A DNA stretch of 64,000 nt from Paroedura picta (GCF_049243985.1 NC_135379.1:12441501-12505500), one strand, 5' to 3'. Numbered from the stretch's first letter, positions 1 to 11,886 are shown. Numbers and translations are program-made. Notes: generated from the letters alone by a model not told the origin.

Positions 1-51
1 ACCCGACTTGGATATTTACTAATGCATCGTTGTTGCTTTTGTCCCCCACAG

Positions 52-124
52 GGAAAACCATGAAACAGAAAAGCCAGCACTGAACAATATAGCAGACAAT
101 ACAGTAGCAATGGAGGTGACGTAG
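52..124 (+). CDS. EPC1: EPC1 last coding exon (C-terminus of enhancer of polycomb homolog 1)
   Basis: EPC1 is a scaffold subunit of the NuA4/TIP60 histone acetyltransferase complex in the nucleus. A pyrimidine-rich tract and CAG acceptor end at position 51. The first base completes a split codon, and the frame then reads ENHETEKPALNNIADNTV followed by AMEVT and a TAG at 122-124. This matches my memory of the vertebrate EPC1 C-terminus. The identification is strengthened by the neighbour: KIF5B lies next downstream on the same strand, as in human. The paralog EPC2 sits beside KIF5C, but the kinesin here is clearly KIF5B. Only this final exon is inside the window; the rest of the gene lies to the left. 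Confidence 0.83.
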
Positions 125-1472
125 TTTCCATAGTACTGGAACTGCCTTTGGGAACTTGTTTAGGTGCTATGCATCAGTAGCAATTTGAATGCAAGGGATG
201 GTGGAATGCAGCCTACTGCGTTTCCCTGGCAGCTGTGGGGACTTGACAGCAATGCACATCTCCCATGCTTTGTTTTTTTCTTTTCTTATTGTTAATAGGA
301 AAGAAATCGACATCTGTAAATTTAAGAATACAGCAATTATCTGTACAGTCCTTCATATTTGTAATACCCCTTGTATATATGTTACTTGAATACAGAACTG
401 TTCATTTGTGATGCTTTGCACTTGGGGCTGGGGAGGGGCGGGGCGGGGGGGGGAGAACTGCAACAAAAGTAAGAGTGTGAGAAGTGAGATTGTATAGAGA
501 TGAAGTGTCATCACATCATGTGCATGGTGCGGAACCTGCTGTTTTATCTATTTATTGTGCTGTGTTTACAGTTTTTTGTACACTGTACCTTCATTGGTTC
601 CTGTGCTGTAGTAAATGTGTTAGGTAGCTGTGGACTCCTTGGTATTTTGTAAATGGTATTAACATAACTTGGTTCCCCCTCTGGGTCCTTGAGTTTTCTG
701 TGTATCATGTGAAAAAAAAATGGTGACATACATACAGAATTTTTTAAAAAGGCATCAGTTTAAAAAAAAAATGGGGAATGTACAATGGACTGGGAGCTTC
801 CTGTTCTACTATCCTAAGGCAAGTAACAAGCTAAAAATGAAGTCTCCTGGATTCTACCAACTGACTTGCTCACAAACATGTATGCAGTTTCTGGTACTTA
901 AAGCACTAAAAGTTATGTTGCTGCTCTTCATACAGCCCCCTCCCCTCCCCTCTGTTGTCCCATTTTCCTTACGCACCAAAAAGCAAAAGAAAAACAAAAA
1001 GGTGTCAAAATCAAGTATGCAAACGGAGTCCTTACAACTGGAGTTTTTATGTTGTCTTGCCCTTCTTTTTGATCACAAATTATATTTTTTTATTGTATAA
1101 TTGTTAAAAGACTTCATTCTTTTCTTGTTCTTAAGAAGAAGAAGAAGAAACGGCTATAAGGGAGAAGAATGCAGTAATTGCTGTACGTGTATCATCATTC
1201 CAAGTTTCTGAAAACAGCCAGCTTTTTTGTTTTTCCTTTTTAAGATTCTCCAGAAGGCTGCAAGGCCAGAACCACAACTGTCGGGTGCCTTCCTTTGGAA
1301 ATATTTGCCCTCTCTTCTGTGAAGAGAATGGTACTTAAGACTCTACTCCTGCTTTGTCAGTATCAAAGCCAGAATGCCCACTTCAATGGCGTACATTATC
1401 CTTAAGGTTTTTAATCCCACCTGGAAAATTGTGACAGAACTCTCACAAAATAAACCCAGGGCATTACATGTT
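125..1472 (+). other. EPC1: EPC1 3' untranslated region
   Basis: This AT-rich, non-repetitive stretch follows the EPC1 stop codon with no further splice logic. It contains a G-run near 430-452, an A-run near 711-720 and a GAA run at 1135-1150. It ends at a canonical AATAAA at 1449-1454. The absence of the repeat load seen from 1560 onward fits a selected transcribed UTR. The exact cleavage site is inferred. Confidence 0.75.
1449..1454 (+). terminator. EPC1: Polyadenylation signal AATAAA of EPC1
   Basis: A canonical AATAAA hexamer lies at the end of the conserved-looking UTR. It is followed within 40 bases by a GT-rich stretch (GTGTGGTGTG near 1483) of the kind that serves as a downstream element. 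It is the best candidate for EPC1 3' end formation. Confidence 0.7.
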
Positions 1473-1560
1473 GACAGACAAACGTGTGGTGTGTTTTTAT
1501 ATTATTTTGAAGCACATAAAGTGTAAAGAAGGCAATGTGTAATTAAGAGTCTGGGTAGAG

Positions 1561-2143
1561 TAGGGTTTCTCCATCGCTCTGGAAGGGTTTCCTGAATGGG
1601 TGGGGGGGGGGTCAATTAATTTTTAAAATATATTTTCAATTTTTTTTTAATTGTTAAACATTTATCAGGTGATATACCCATATATTAGAGCCTCTTGTGG
1701 CGTATAGTGGAATGGCAGCAGACCTGCAGTCTGAAGCTCTGCCCATGAGGCTGGGCGTTCAGTCTCAGCAGCCGGCTCAAGGTTGACTCAGCCTTCCATC
1801 CTTCCGAGGTCGGTAAAATGAGTACCCAGCTTGCTGGAGGGTAAACGGTAATGACTGGGGAAGGAAATGGCAAACCACCTCGTATTGAGTCTGCCATGAA
1901 AACGCTGGAGGGCGTCACCCCAAGGGTCAGACATGACCCGGTGCTTGCACAGGGGATACCTTTACCTTTATACCCATATATGATCAGGTCAACCTGCCCC
2001 CTTCCCAAAATGGCCCATGAGGAAGTGAAAAGAACTAGGCTTCCCAACCATACATGATCAGTGCCTCTTCTGGGGTTTCTCGAGGGCTGAAGAATGTTTC
2101 AGGGGTTTCTCAATGGTAAAAAAAAAAAAGTTGAAAAAGGCTA
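1561..2143 (+). mobile_element. hAT-like non-autonomous element carrying a nested SINE (copy R1)
   Basis: The ends read AGGGTTTCTC and TTGAAAAAGGCT, decayed inverted repeats of the family seen again at 11887, 17456 and 27336. The flanks GGGTAGAG (1553-1560) and ATGTAGAG (2144-2151) look like a decayed 8-bp target duplication, which suggests a hAT-type origin. The left part has an internal deletion relative to the 27336 copy. A tRNA-derived SINE (1686-1968) is inserted in the middle. Confidence 0.65.
1686..1968 (+). mobile_element. Sauria-type tRNA-derived SINE, nested in R1
   Basis: The tRNA-like head begins near GAGCCTCTTGTGGCG, with a B-box-like GGGCGTTCAGTCTC. The 3' part, ending CAGGGGATACC then ACCTTT units, resembles the Bov-B 3' end, as known for Sauria SINEs. 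A perfect 13-bp target duplication TATACCCATATAT flanks it at 1673-1685 and 1969-1981. The insert interrupts the hAT-like element. Confidence 0.8.
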
Positions 2144-2609
2144 ATGTAGAGGCAATACTAGAAAAGGGGGAAAGGGAAAGTCTCCTGTTGACTCCTGCAG
2201 GCTGTGAAAAGTGGGGTAGATCTAGCATGAATATATTACAGTTAGTATAAGAAGTGTGTGTATGTATATACACAAGCCAACTAATCGCAAACGTTCAGGA
2301 TACTGTTTATCAAATATTGGTGTTAGATGCATTTAGGCTTAATTTGGATAAAGCAGGGTTGTTTCTTGGAGAAAAAATGAGGATTATCTTGCATATCCGA
2401 TTCCAGCTGTGACGATATTTGTCATCTGTAATCTAAAACCAGTTTTTGTCAGACTCCGTTCTTGGTTGCCTAGGGTCAGATCTTAAATTTTGACAGGCAA
2501 ACAGGCAAGTGGCTCATACTGGAATTAAAGAAGAGAAGACTGATTGGCCAATGGGTGGTTCTTCACGTCTGCTCAAAAGTTCCAGCAGATGTTCTCCATC
2601 TCTCTAAGC

Positions 2610-2735
2610 CAGAGGTAGTCAAACTGCGGCCCTGCAGATGTCCATGGACTGCAATTCCCATGAGCTCCTGCCAGCATTTGCTCATGGGAATTGTAGTCCA
2701 TGGACATCTGGAGGGCTGCAGTTTGACTTCCCCTG
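2610..2735. mobile_element. Palindromic hAT-type MITE, subfamily A
   Basis: A nearly perfect inverted repeat whose arms share the AACTGCGGCC type of sequence, with decayed ends CAGAGGTAGTC and GACTTCCCCTG. It is flanked by a perfect 8-bp duplication CTCTAAGC at 2602-2609 and 2736-2743, diagnostic of hAT transposition. It has no coding capacity. Confidence 0.88.
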
Positions 2736-3284
2736 CTCTAAGCTGAATTCTACTTGCAAGTGCCAGAAAGAGGAATGAAAAGTATGACACGCACCACAGC
2801 CCTTTTGGAATTGGAGCCGCAGAAATCCGGTTCTATTGTGTATGACTTCTGCAGCCACAGCTCCCGCCTTTTCCATGTTGTTTCTGGCTACTAAATTGTA
2901 GTGAAGCAGCAAACGTCACCCAGTCAAATGAATCTGAGTTGATAGCTGGCTACATGTGCATGTGAGTAAAAATGGTTCTGAAGAAACAATATGGGAGGGC
3001 TCTGGTCATCTTGCCAGTCTCTTCCTTCTGTCCTATCAGGCCTAGGCTTAATCTTTTACCATACCTGTGCCCAGAGTCTACAATGGTCCTGAAACCATGA
3101 CGGGTGCACCTGTGATGTCAACTTGTAGGATATATGGTAAGTAATGTTTGGAGGGTATTTCAAGGGGGGGTGAAAGACAATTTCTTCCGCTTTCTGCCGA
3201 GTTGCTTGCTATGATTTGCGAATATGTTTTAGCTTTGTTGCAAGCTTCCTTGAGTCCTATTTGGCCAGGAGAAAGGTAAGTTGT

Positions 3285-3420
3285 TATTTTTTTATTATTA
3301 TTATTAAATTTATATCCCGCCACTTCCGGTGACTGGGCTCATGGCAGGTAATAACATAAAAACCCACAACAATAATAAGCCCCAATAAAAGCATTACAGA
3401 ACATCACATGGCGGCAAGAT
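3285..3420 (-). repeat. LINE 3'-end fragment with ATT-rich tail
   Basis: ATT repeats are followed by a stretch of the type TATATCCCGCCAC, the complement of the GGCGGTATATAA tails of L2/CR1-like LINEs seen elsewhere in the window. Family assignment is tentative. Confidence 0.5.
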
Positions 3421-3472
3421 ATGTTAAACTGCATAATAGATCTGTTTGAAAAGAAACACTACAGTAGTTCTT

Positions 3473-3731
3473 AGAAAAAGAAGAGTTAGTTTTTATAACC
3501 CACTTTGCCCAAAAAAGTCTCCAAGCAGCTTACAGTCACCTTCCCTTTCCCCACAACAGACACCTTGTGAGGTAGGTGGGGCTGAGAGAGCTCTGGAAGA
3601 ACTGCTCTGTGAGATCAGCTCTAACAGGACTAGCCCAAAGTCACCCTGCTGGCTGCATGTGGAGGAGCAGGGAATCAAATCCAGCTTGCCAGATTAGAAG
3701 CCGCCGCTCTTAACCACGACACCAAGCTGAC
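3473..3731 (-). mobile_element. tRNA-derived SINE with TTC tail
   Basis: The complement shows a tRNA-like head with a B-box-like TTTGATTCCC and ends in a TTC-type tail, seen here as AGAAAAAGAAGAG at the left end. At least nine relatives occur at 4880, 6384, 21560, 30603, 36866, 45812, 47598, 55246 and 58468. This copy is close to full length. Confidence 0.75.
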
Positions 3732-3930
3732 AATGCAAAACCTGCAATAGTGTTTGGAGACAGCAGCCACTTGAAGCACAAGAAGACTGATTTATGGGTG
3801 TTGCCTCATCAAGAGGCTAATATGTGAACTGACTCTCTTATGAAGGTTCATTCAGATTCCAGAAGATGTATCAAGGCCCTCCTGTTGCCCTTGTGGAAAC
3901 TATTATCTTTGGAAGGCTGAATGGCTTCAT

Positions 3931-3983
<53 letters not shown>
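3931..3983. repeat. (ATT)n microsatellite
   Basis: An uninterrupted run of about 17 ATT units lies at the junction with the LINE-like tail that follows, so it probably grew from the LINE tail. Confidence 0.9.
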
Positions 3984-4110
3984 TATTAACAACTTGATTT
4001 TTATACCTCCGCTCTCATAGCTGGCTCGTGGCGGTTAACAAATAACAAAATCCATACAGTGTAAAAACAATTTATAACATATAACAATGACAATTGGCAT
4101 ATAACAAATG
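3984..4110 (-). repeat. LINE 3'-end fragment
   Basis: The stretch TTTTTATACCTCCGCTC followed by GGCTCGTGGCGGTTAACA is the complement-type tail of an L2/CR1-like LINE. It adjoins the ATT microsatellite. A related tail occurs at 16255. Confidence 0.5.
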
Positions 4111-4668
4111 GCGGCGACCTAATATTTCCTGGTGGTGTTTCAATCGCCCTGATCTGAACAGCCCCTGCTAGCCCAATCTCAGATCTCTAAGCAGGGTCAG
4201 TCTTGACTAATACTGGGCTGGGAGGCCACCACGGAAGACCAGGACAGTGAAGAGGCAGGCAAAGGCAAACCTCCTCTGAACGTCCCTCGCCTTGAAACTA
4301 CAGAGTCAGCATAACCCAGCTGTGTCTTAACTGCGCATTCCCCATACATATTGTCTTAATCAGCTGAGCAGATGGGTGGCCCTGCTGCCAACTGCTGCTT
4401 TGGATTAGTGTCGCTTGTGGAATTTTAATGTTTTCCTGCTTTTGTACTTGATCATGCTGCTGGTTGCGATTGATAGACCTTTAGACCCTGATCTTACACT
4501 TTATTTTAGTGTTTTCGTTTCCTGCTGTGTGCCACTACCTTGGGTGCCACTTAAGGCAGGATGTGGGAGCCTCCTGAAGAAATGAGGGGATAGTTAGGTG
4601 TCAGGAGAGTAGATAGAAATGAAAAGGGGGTCAGGTTTTCTGGGCTTCATACATTGGACTATTTAGAC

Positions 4669-4805
4669 CAGGGGTGGTCAAACTGCGGCCCTCCAGATGT
4701 CCATGGACTACAATTCCCATGAGCCCCTGCCAGCGAATGCTGGCAGGGGGCTCATGGGAATTGTAGTTCATGGACATCTGGAAGGCCGCAGTTTGACTAC
4801 CCCTG
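4669..4805. mobile_element. Palindromic hAT-type MITE, subfamily A
   Basis: Ends CAGGGGTGGTC and GACTACCCCTG; the arms pair over nearly the full length. A perfect 8-bp target duplication ATTTAGAC lies at 4661-4668 and 4806-4813. Confidence 0.92.
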
Positions 4806-4879
4806 ATTTAGACCTATCATTCAGTCTGAAGTCTGCTGTCCCAACCCATTGTGGTCGTGGCGAGATTTTTTTTCAAACA

Positions 4880-5149
4880 AGAAGAAGAAGAAGAGTTGGT
4901 TCTTATATGCTGCTTTTCCCTACCCGAAGGAGGCTCAAAGCGGCTTACAGTCACCTTCCCATTCCTCTCCCCACAACAGACACCCTGTGGGGTGGGTGAG
5001 GCTGAGAGAGCGCTGCTCGGTCAGAACAATTTTATCAGTGCTGTGGCACGAGCCCAAGGTCACCCAGCTGGTTGCATGTGGGGGAGCGCAGAATCGAACC
5101 TGGCATGCCAGATTAGAAGTCCACACTCCTAACCACTACACCAAACTGG
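4880..5149 (-). mobile_element. tRNA-derived SINE with TTC tail
   Basis: It starts with GAAGAAGAAGAAG (complement of the TTC tail) and ends near ACCACTACACCAAACTGG, the complement of the tRNA-like head with its A box. It is close to full length. Confidence 0.8.
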
Positions 5150-6383
5150 AACAAATCTTCCCCAGACAGGAAATAGATGCGAACTCCGTCAAAAGTTGCA
5201 AAATACAATAGAATTATTTCCTCCCCTGATTCCTGCGCTAAATTGTTTTTGCCTTTTGCACAACAATGTTCAGTTCATAATGCGGCAAAGCTGTTTATGA
5301 ATTAAGCTAACAACAGATGTTAAATTGGGGCGGGGGTGCATTTGGAGTATTTGATGAACAAGGTCTGCATTCACTAATAGTTCCCATGACACAAAACACC
5401 TACCACTGGGTCCCCCTGATCATAACCACTGGATGTTTGTACAAATTCGGGTTACAAACGGGGTACAAATTCCCCCAGTTTACATTGCAGAAAATTATCT
5501 CATTGTAAGAATAGTCATAATATTCAGAAAAGGTGGGAATTACAGCTGTGCAATAAACCAAGGCGGGACGCTTCTGCAAATGGTTTTGTGCCAGACAATA
5601 AGTCCCAAAACGTATTTACACATTTCATAAATCAGTATATTTAAGAGACATTTATCAGATTGCATAATCTGCAAAGTTTGTTCTGGGTATCTGGCCTCTG
5701 GTACCAGCCTAATTTAAGAGTTTACCATGGCTCGACACCAAAATGTGTCAACTGCTTAATATTTTCCTGTGCAAATATACTAGTTGCTTAATATTTTCCT
5801 GGGCAGTTTTTTTTTGGGGGGGGGGGATCCAGATGGGGAGTCTCCTGCCTTCTGAAATTTAGAGCAGAAATCGCCACCCACACTCCAGGCCTCTTCTCTC
5901 TCAGGATGCCGTGAGAAATAACTTAATTACAGGCTCTTCTGAAAAAGCCCCTATCTATAAAGGACAATGTCCTTTATGCCTCTGTATGATTTGTTGCTTC
6001 TGTCTGAGCCTAAATTTGGAGAAATGCCATAGCTCTGTCATCAGGTGTCATGTGGAGGCATTGCAGAATTACCTACTGACGGAGGAGTCTGTTTTCCCAT
6101 CACAGTCTGAGTCACTTTTCTGGGCAGGGCACCCCAGGGATTAGGCCCATACTTCAAAAGTAAACTCTTTTTCCAGCATAAGAACAAAGTCCCTAATACC
6201 ATTTTTTGAAAGGGACGTGTGCTTCAGCTATCAAGAATTTGGGGAGCACTGTCTGGTAACATCCTCCCCCAAAGGAGGGCTGTATGAAATTCCCTCTTGA
6301 GCATAATGCTGTATCTTGATTTTGAGGAGGGGAAGAAAGTGGGAACCTCTGAGCTACCTGAATGAGAGTCTGGCTGAGTATTT

Positions 6384-6640
6384 GCCAGTGTGGTGTAGCG
6401 GTTCAGAGCATCAGCCTCTGATCGGGAGAGCTGGGTTTGATTCCCTGCTCCTCCACATGCAGCCAGATGGGTGACCTTGGGCTACTCACAGTCCTGATAG
6501 CGGTGTTCTCACAGAGCAGTTCTGACAGTGGACTCTCAGCCTCACCTACCTCACAGGGGGTCTGCTGTGGGGAGAGGAAGGGAAGGCAATTGTAAACCTT
6601 CCGCTAGTGAAAAACGGTGTACAAATGACGACTTTTCTTC
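6384..6640 (+). mobile_element. tRNA-derived SINE with TTC tail
   Basis: Head GCCAGTGTGGTGTAGCGG carries a pol III A-box-like motif and GGTTTGATTCC a B-box-like motif. The tail ends CTTTTCTTC. It is full length and inserted between the two genes. Confidence 0.8.
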
Positions 6641-6914
6641 ATTTGCCTTTCCCCATTTTGTTGAAAGTTGAGCTGAAAGTTTCTTGCCTCTAAAGTCTGT
6701 GGCTCCCACACAATGGCCCTATGTGAGCCATGCTGGGGGAACTAAAACCAGCCTCAGACGTCCTATAAGGCTGGTCAGGCAGAGAAATAGAGACTGGCTC
6801 AAGATCCACCCAGATCTCCAGTATCTGTTAACCATTTTCATAATGCAGTATGTTAATTTACCCTCACACTTGCCTATAAGTATGCACTGATTACTTCCAT
6901 CCCTTCATCTTATA

Positions 6915-7030
6915 TCTGAGGAAGAGTGCGTGCACACGGAAGCGCATGCCTTGAATAGAAATGTGTTGGTCTTAAAGGTGCCCCTGGACTCTAAATTTGT
7001 CCTGTTGCTACAGACCAATAAGGCTACTTT
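6915..7030 (+). repeat. Interspersed repeat, family Q (unassigned)
   Basis: This is the GTTGGTCTTAAAGGTGCC type repeat, with TGCTACAGACCAATAAGGCT at its end. Related copies lie at 7680, 9373, 9598, 12735 and 60088. I know similar sequences from other amniote genomes but cannot assign the superfamily. Confidence 0.6.
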
Positions 7031-7409
7031 GAATCAAGGTCACCTGGTGAGCTCTGTAGCAGAGCGGGATTTGAACCCAAGTCTTGGGAGTAAACTTCTT
7101 GCAGTCTGGGATACCTTCATCCTGCAAGATTGTTGTTTCCAGGCTGAAGACATTGTTATTCAGGAATGGTGGGGAACCCTTCTTTGCTATCTTTTCTGTG
7201 TCAGGCACTAGATCGCAGCTGACTATTGGCTTAGCTGTTGTTGTTGTTGTTATGTGATTTATTGCCCGCCATTCCCTGACAACCTGCTCCTGGTGGGTTA
7301 CAATGAAGAGAAGGCGCCATCTGGTGGCTGGAAGCTGACCAGATGTTGCTGGCAATTTGCAGAGGGGTCGCTTTGTTAGCCTTCTCAATAATCTTTGGAC
7401 ACGTTAAAT

Positions 7410-7545
7410 CAGGGGTAGTCAAACTGCAGCCCTCCAGATGTCCATGGACTACAATTCCCAGGAGCCCCTACCAGCATTCGCTGGCAGGGGCTCCTGGGAA
7501 TTGTAGTCCATGGACATCTGGAGGGCCGCAGTTTGACTACCCCTG
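7410..7545. mobile_element. Palindromic hAT-type MITE, subfamily A
   Basis: Ends CAGGGGTAGTC and GACTACCCCTG; the arms pair almost perfectly. The 8-bp duplication CGTTAAAT/CGTTAAAG (7402-7409 and 7546-7553) differs at one base. Confidence 0.9.
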
Positions 7546-7679
7546 CGTTAAAGGCTAGCAGATTTATTTTTATAATTTCTAGTTTATAAACCTGTTTATG
7601 ATTTGTTCTTATGTTCAGGAGGACTGCCTGCTTTATCATGTGCATGAAGCATATCCCATAATGACTGGTACACAGGAAA

Positions 7680-8026
7680 AAGTTTCGAGTCCAGTGATAC
7701 CTTTAAGACCAAATTTTTTAAAATTAAAGTTAAAAGCATACACGTCTCCAGCTACATTGAAATGGTAGTTGCCAGTCCATATGTTTCAGGAGACTGCATG
7801 CATGCACACGAAAGCTTCTACCTTGAATAAAATATTGTTGGTCTTAACGATGCCCTTGGACTCGAACTTTGCAGGGGTAGTCAAACTGCGGCCCTCCAGA
7901 TGTCCATGGACTGCAATTCCCATGAGCCTTGTATTGTAGACCATGGACATCTGGAGGGCCGCAGTTTGACTACCCCTGATCTACTGTTTCAGACCAACTG
8001 CACTACCTACCTGAATTGGACAGGTA
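7680..8026 (+). repeat. Family Q repeat interrupted by a MITE
   Basis: Family Q sequence runs from GAGTCCAGTGATACC to TTGGTCTTAACGATGCC, and resumes after the MITE at 7872-7978 with GTTTCAGACCAACTGC. The MITE therefore inserted into this older repeat. Confidence 0.6.
7872..7978. mobile_element. Internally shortened hAT-type MITE, subfamily A
   Basis: Ends CAGGGGTAGTC and GACTACCCCTG are intact, but the central loop is reduced to CATGAGCCTTGTATTGTAG. It is nested in a family Q repeat. The flanks GAACTTTG and ATCTACTG do not match, so a normal 8-bp target duplication is not visible. Confidence 0.85.
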
Positions 8027-8919
8027 CAAAGAATACAATAATAACAGTGGGCCAAAAAGTTATGATTTGTGTGGAAGAGACTCTTGTCATTTCTGTGGAA
8101 AGAAGAAAGCAGTGGATCAAGCTTTTTAAAGTAGGGTCCACTTCTAAACTTACTGTATTTTTGAGACCCCCATTCTGCAAAGTAACTCCGTGCTACTTTC
8201 TAATTCAGTATAAACCGTAGGAATCTTAATATCATTTAATGCTGCACAAGTACATATTTTAACCATTACACCACACTGGCTAGTGGGTAGATAGCTTGGC
8301 TAAATTCTCATCATTTTCAAGGCCATCAGAATTTTAGCATTTTTATTTACTATGCATGGCAAAGGTAGATGTTTATTTCCCTAACCTGCTTTCAGAAGGA
8401 GGAGGAGATTTCCATGATCCATAATTGTCCAGAAAGCTAACCCATAAGAGTCTGTTGATGTCTATGTATTTTAATAATTTGCAGAGGTATGTGGCTTAGA
8501 AATCTTTCTACCTACCTTCCTTCCTTCCTTCCTACTACATTTTGTAGCCATGGAGAACTCGCCAAGTGCTGCCATCTGGTGGCATCCCTGTTTTGCGACA
8601 CTTGGCAAACCTCTGGTGAGGACCCTCAGCAACTATTCATCTGCATGTTTATATTATTTATTATTTATTTACATGTGCAACTTTTCCTGTCCTGTGACCA
8701 ATCTTGAGTTTCCAAGACAGAGGAGGCTGTGAGCTGAGGCACATAAATGGTCAAGTGTTTGAAAGAAAATCGGCCATGTGCCTCGAGGGAAGAGGTCAGG
8801 AACAAGATGACGTTAATAACTGAAATGTAGAACTTGGGGAGGGGGCAGGAGGAGTGTCAGGATATAAACAGGAAATTCCTTTTCAGTACTGTAGGGTAAT
8901 ACTGAACTCTGGGGCTAGA

Positions 8920-8984
8920 TCAGTGAATCCTCATGGAATTTGTAGTCCATGGACATCTGGCAAGACACAGTTTGGCCAACCCTG
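8920..8984. mobile_element. Decayed half of a hAT-type MITE
   Basis: The stretch TTGTAGTCCATGGACATCTG followed by a worn end (CCAACCCTG) matches the right arm of the MITE family. The left arm is missing. Confidence 0.6.
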
Positions 8985-9372
8985 CAATAGAATAACACAT
9001 ACATTGCTTGGCCTGGCCTTAATATAGTTCATCAATTATATGGGAACCAAGCTCTTGGGGTGTGTGTGGAAAAATTACCATTTGGAACAAGCACTGTTGG
9101 GCCTCCACTGATCAGCACACATCTCTCCAGCCCTTTGTGCAGATGTCTCTGCAGTGACAGCCGGCTGAGAAGGCAACCCACGTGTTTTATTGTGTTTCAA
9201 ATTATGGCTTTTATTTGGAGTATGGGCAAACCAATGCGTGGACAGCCAAGCTTTGACTCCAGCTGCTGAGAGAGATTATTTTTGGCTGGTGTGTCAGTCC
9301 GGCCCGAAATAATTGACATCCAAAAATATCCACCACAATGACACACTTTATAAAGAAAGTACTTCTACAGCT
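8985..9372. other. Gene-free intergenic stretch
   Basis: I see no gene, RNA or clear repeat in this interval; open frames are short and have no recognisable domain. Confidence 0.5.
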
Positions 9373-9492
9373 GAAGAAGGGTGCTTCCACATGAAAGCTC
9401 ACGCCTTGAATTAATCTCTGTTGGTCTTAAAGGTGCAACTGGATTCATACTTGGCTCTGATGCTTCAGACCAACATGGCTACCCACCTGAAT
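9373..9492 (+). repeat. Interspersed repeat, family Q
   Basis: Contains GTTGGTCTTAAAGGTGC and ends CATGGCTACCCACCTGAAT, like the 12735-12945 copy. Confidence 0.6.
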
Positions 9493-9597
9493 CCATTTTC
9501 TTCAAGAAAGAGAAAGAGACAGAGGAGTTCTTTGTGTGCAAAGTAAGATAAGGCATTTTAAAGTGTGGTATATGAAACTGGCCCTTGGCAGAACAAA

Positions 9598-9690
9598 TTT
9601 AGAGTCCGGTGGAACCTTTAAAACCAATAAAATTTGATTTGGGGTATGAGTTTTCATGTGCCCGCATACAACGTCTTCAGATACAAACCT
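9598..9690 (-). repeat. Interspersed repeat, family Q, inverted
   Basis: Reads AGAGTCCGGTGGAACC, the complement of the family Q core, about 100 bp after an opposite-orientation copy. Confidence 0.5.
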
Positions 9691-11886
9691 TGTATCTCAA
9701 GTGATTTTGAAGAGCTGGAAACCTTACTATGTTCAAATATTACTGCAGAACTCACAACTTCACTCGCTGGGAGCAAGTGGGACTTGTTTCAGAGCGGCAG
9801 CAAATTAAGATTTAACACATTATGATCTCTGTGGTCTCATGGCCAACCAGATAACGTAGGTTCTAAAACAGACCAAGAAGCCACTAAAATTAAAACTTGC
9901 AAAAGAACTGCAGCTTTGTAAAAATGGTTACGGCTGAGCAGCAAAAAAGGGAAACAGGCGCATCTCAAATAGAGACCGAGGCAGGCTATGAACAGCCCGG
10001 CAACCCATTAGGTTTCATTTTTGTGTGGGAAAGGCTATGTCCATTTATGCACTGGAGATTTCATGCCAGGCTGCAGGCTGGAGTTTTAGTCGTGGCAGGT
10101 TACCCCACCTCTTCCTGCACCCACAAGGGGGAGCATTTGGCCCCGTGCACCTCATCTGTCCCTGATTTGTGCTCCTGCATGGGAGCTGGGGCAGTGAAGT
10201 TCCCAGTGCATAAACAGTCTATGCGGAGCAGGATTTAGAATCAGATGCAAAGTATGACTCAGCAGCTCTGGAACGCCTGTGTGAAAGAACGGCAACAATG
10301 GATCCCAGAGGCTCCAAAGGCATGCTCCAGCTATTCCGAGACATTTTAAGCCTCTCTCTCTCAAAATTCCAGAGATATCTCCGAGACAACAAAATTAAGT
10401 TTGGTAAATTGCAATGCAGTCCTAAAAATGCTTCCCTGGGGATCGAGCCCATTGGACAGACCCGAGTGTCGTTTTGTGTTAACCTCGTTAGGATTGCCAT
10501 CTTAATACGATGCATTTGAGACTTTCCTCAAAGTTTGTCCCCGAGGTTGGGAACATACATGAATGACAGTGAAATAAACCAAACAGAGAATGTTATTGAG
10601 GCCAAAAGCATCTAGCAGCATATTTGGATTATTGCATTCATCTTTCTACCATGGGACTGTTCAATAGCGCCCAAAAGGAATGATCCTGAAGTTCTCCTGC
10701 TTGAACAAATCCAGGGGTCCAGCTGTTCAGCAGCAGCTGACCCGATCACCAGATAGCCTGCTTTGATAAGCCTACAAAGAAATCATTGGTAACATTTTGC
10801 TGAGCAGCCTCGGCCAGAAATCATAGGATCCTGATTTTGGCTGAAGGGCTGCCCCTGTTGATGATCCCGAACACAGATCATCTTTGCCCTTTAAGCTGCA
10901 GTTGCGATCTTGGCTTATTTCACTTCTTTCAAAACCAGACGGACTGGGAGCTGACATTTTGAGCACACGAGGTTTCCCTTGCTCTCAATTTGGCACTTGG
11001 TCTCAGCACTGGGAAAAGGCTAGGCAGCTGCTCTCCTACAGTCATCCCCCAGAGTCATTACTCAAGGGCAGAACCAGCTGGGGAAATGCATCGTCAAAAT
11101 AGACGTCAGCAAGTTGCTGCTCCTAACCGGGCCTCAAGTTGGCCACTTTCTACCCGCAGAAAGACCAGGATGGCTTGCCGTGTAGATGTGCAAAGGGCAT
11201 CCGCAGGCCATGAGACCTGGGTGTTCAAAACTCATTAAAAACACCAGTCTGTCATGCCAAAGGACGCTTCTGTATTGGTGTGTTAGGTGAGTAAAACGTT
11301 TGGGAACTGCTGAATGGCAGTCTTCAGGCTACTTACCTGGCAAACAGATTTCTGAGCAAACATTTTTAGGCTGGGCAGAACTGCCAAAAGCCCTTCTAAT
11401 AAAATTAGGAATTTCTTGTCCTGACATATATAACCATGCTGCTTTTTCTACATATTACAGTATCGTTGGGTGGGAAACTGATGTATTTCACTTATAATCA
11501 GCCTTAAAACTAGCATTCACAGAGGGAAGATAATAGGTTGAGTCCTACCAACTTTCTACTTGTTCTCATACTATTTTCAGCCTTTCTGCATTCTCTGTCC
11601 CATGTGGCTTTTGTCCATGCTGGACCCACAATCCCCAACGCAACCTTTTTTGTGTGGTCACAATTGGTCTTTTTTCACTAGAGGTAGGATCCAAACCAAT
11701 AGCTTCAGGGAACAAATTTCCCTGTACCCATTCTTGTTACTCTTTGAATAAGAGCCTGCCATTGACCTGTTTCTTATTCTTGCTACAGTCCCTCCTATAT
11801 CTATGGTACTCAACAAATGAACCGGGGATCTTATGCAGAAAAAGTACATGCACTGCCACCAACCAATGATTCCTCTGCATTAGTGA
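9691..11886. other. Gene-free intergenic stretch
   Basis: Several open frames of 60-113 codons occur on both strands, but none shows a known domain, splice logic or a coherent composition. I find no RNA gene and no confident repeat. Confidence 0.5.

Noticed and set aside
52-124. EPC2 in place of EPC1
   Set aside because: The downstream kinesin is KIF5B by sequence, and KIF5B neighbours EPC1, while EPC2 neighbours KIF5C.
2563-2912. Short frames over the MITEs, such as those reading CPWTTIPMS
   Set aside because: They recur wherever the MITE occurs, on both strands, because the element is palindromic; they are not genes.
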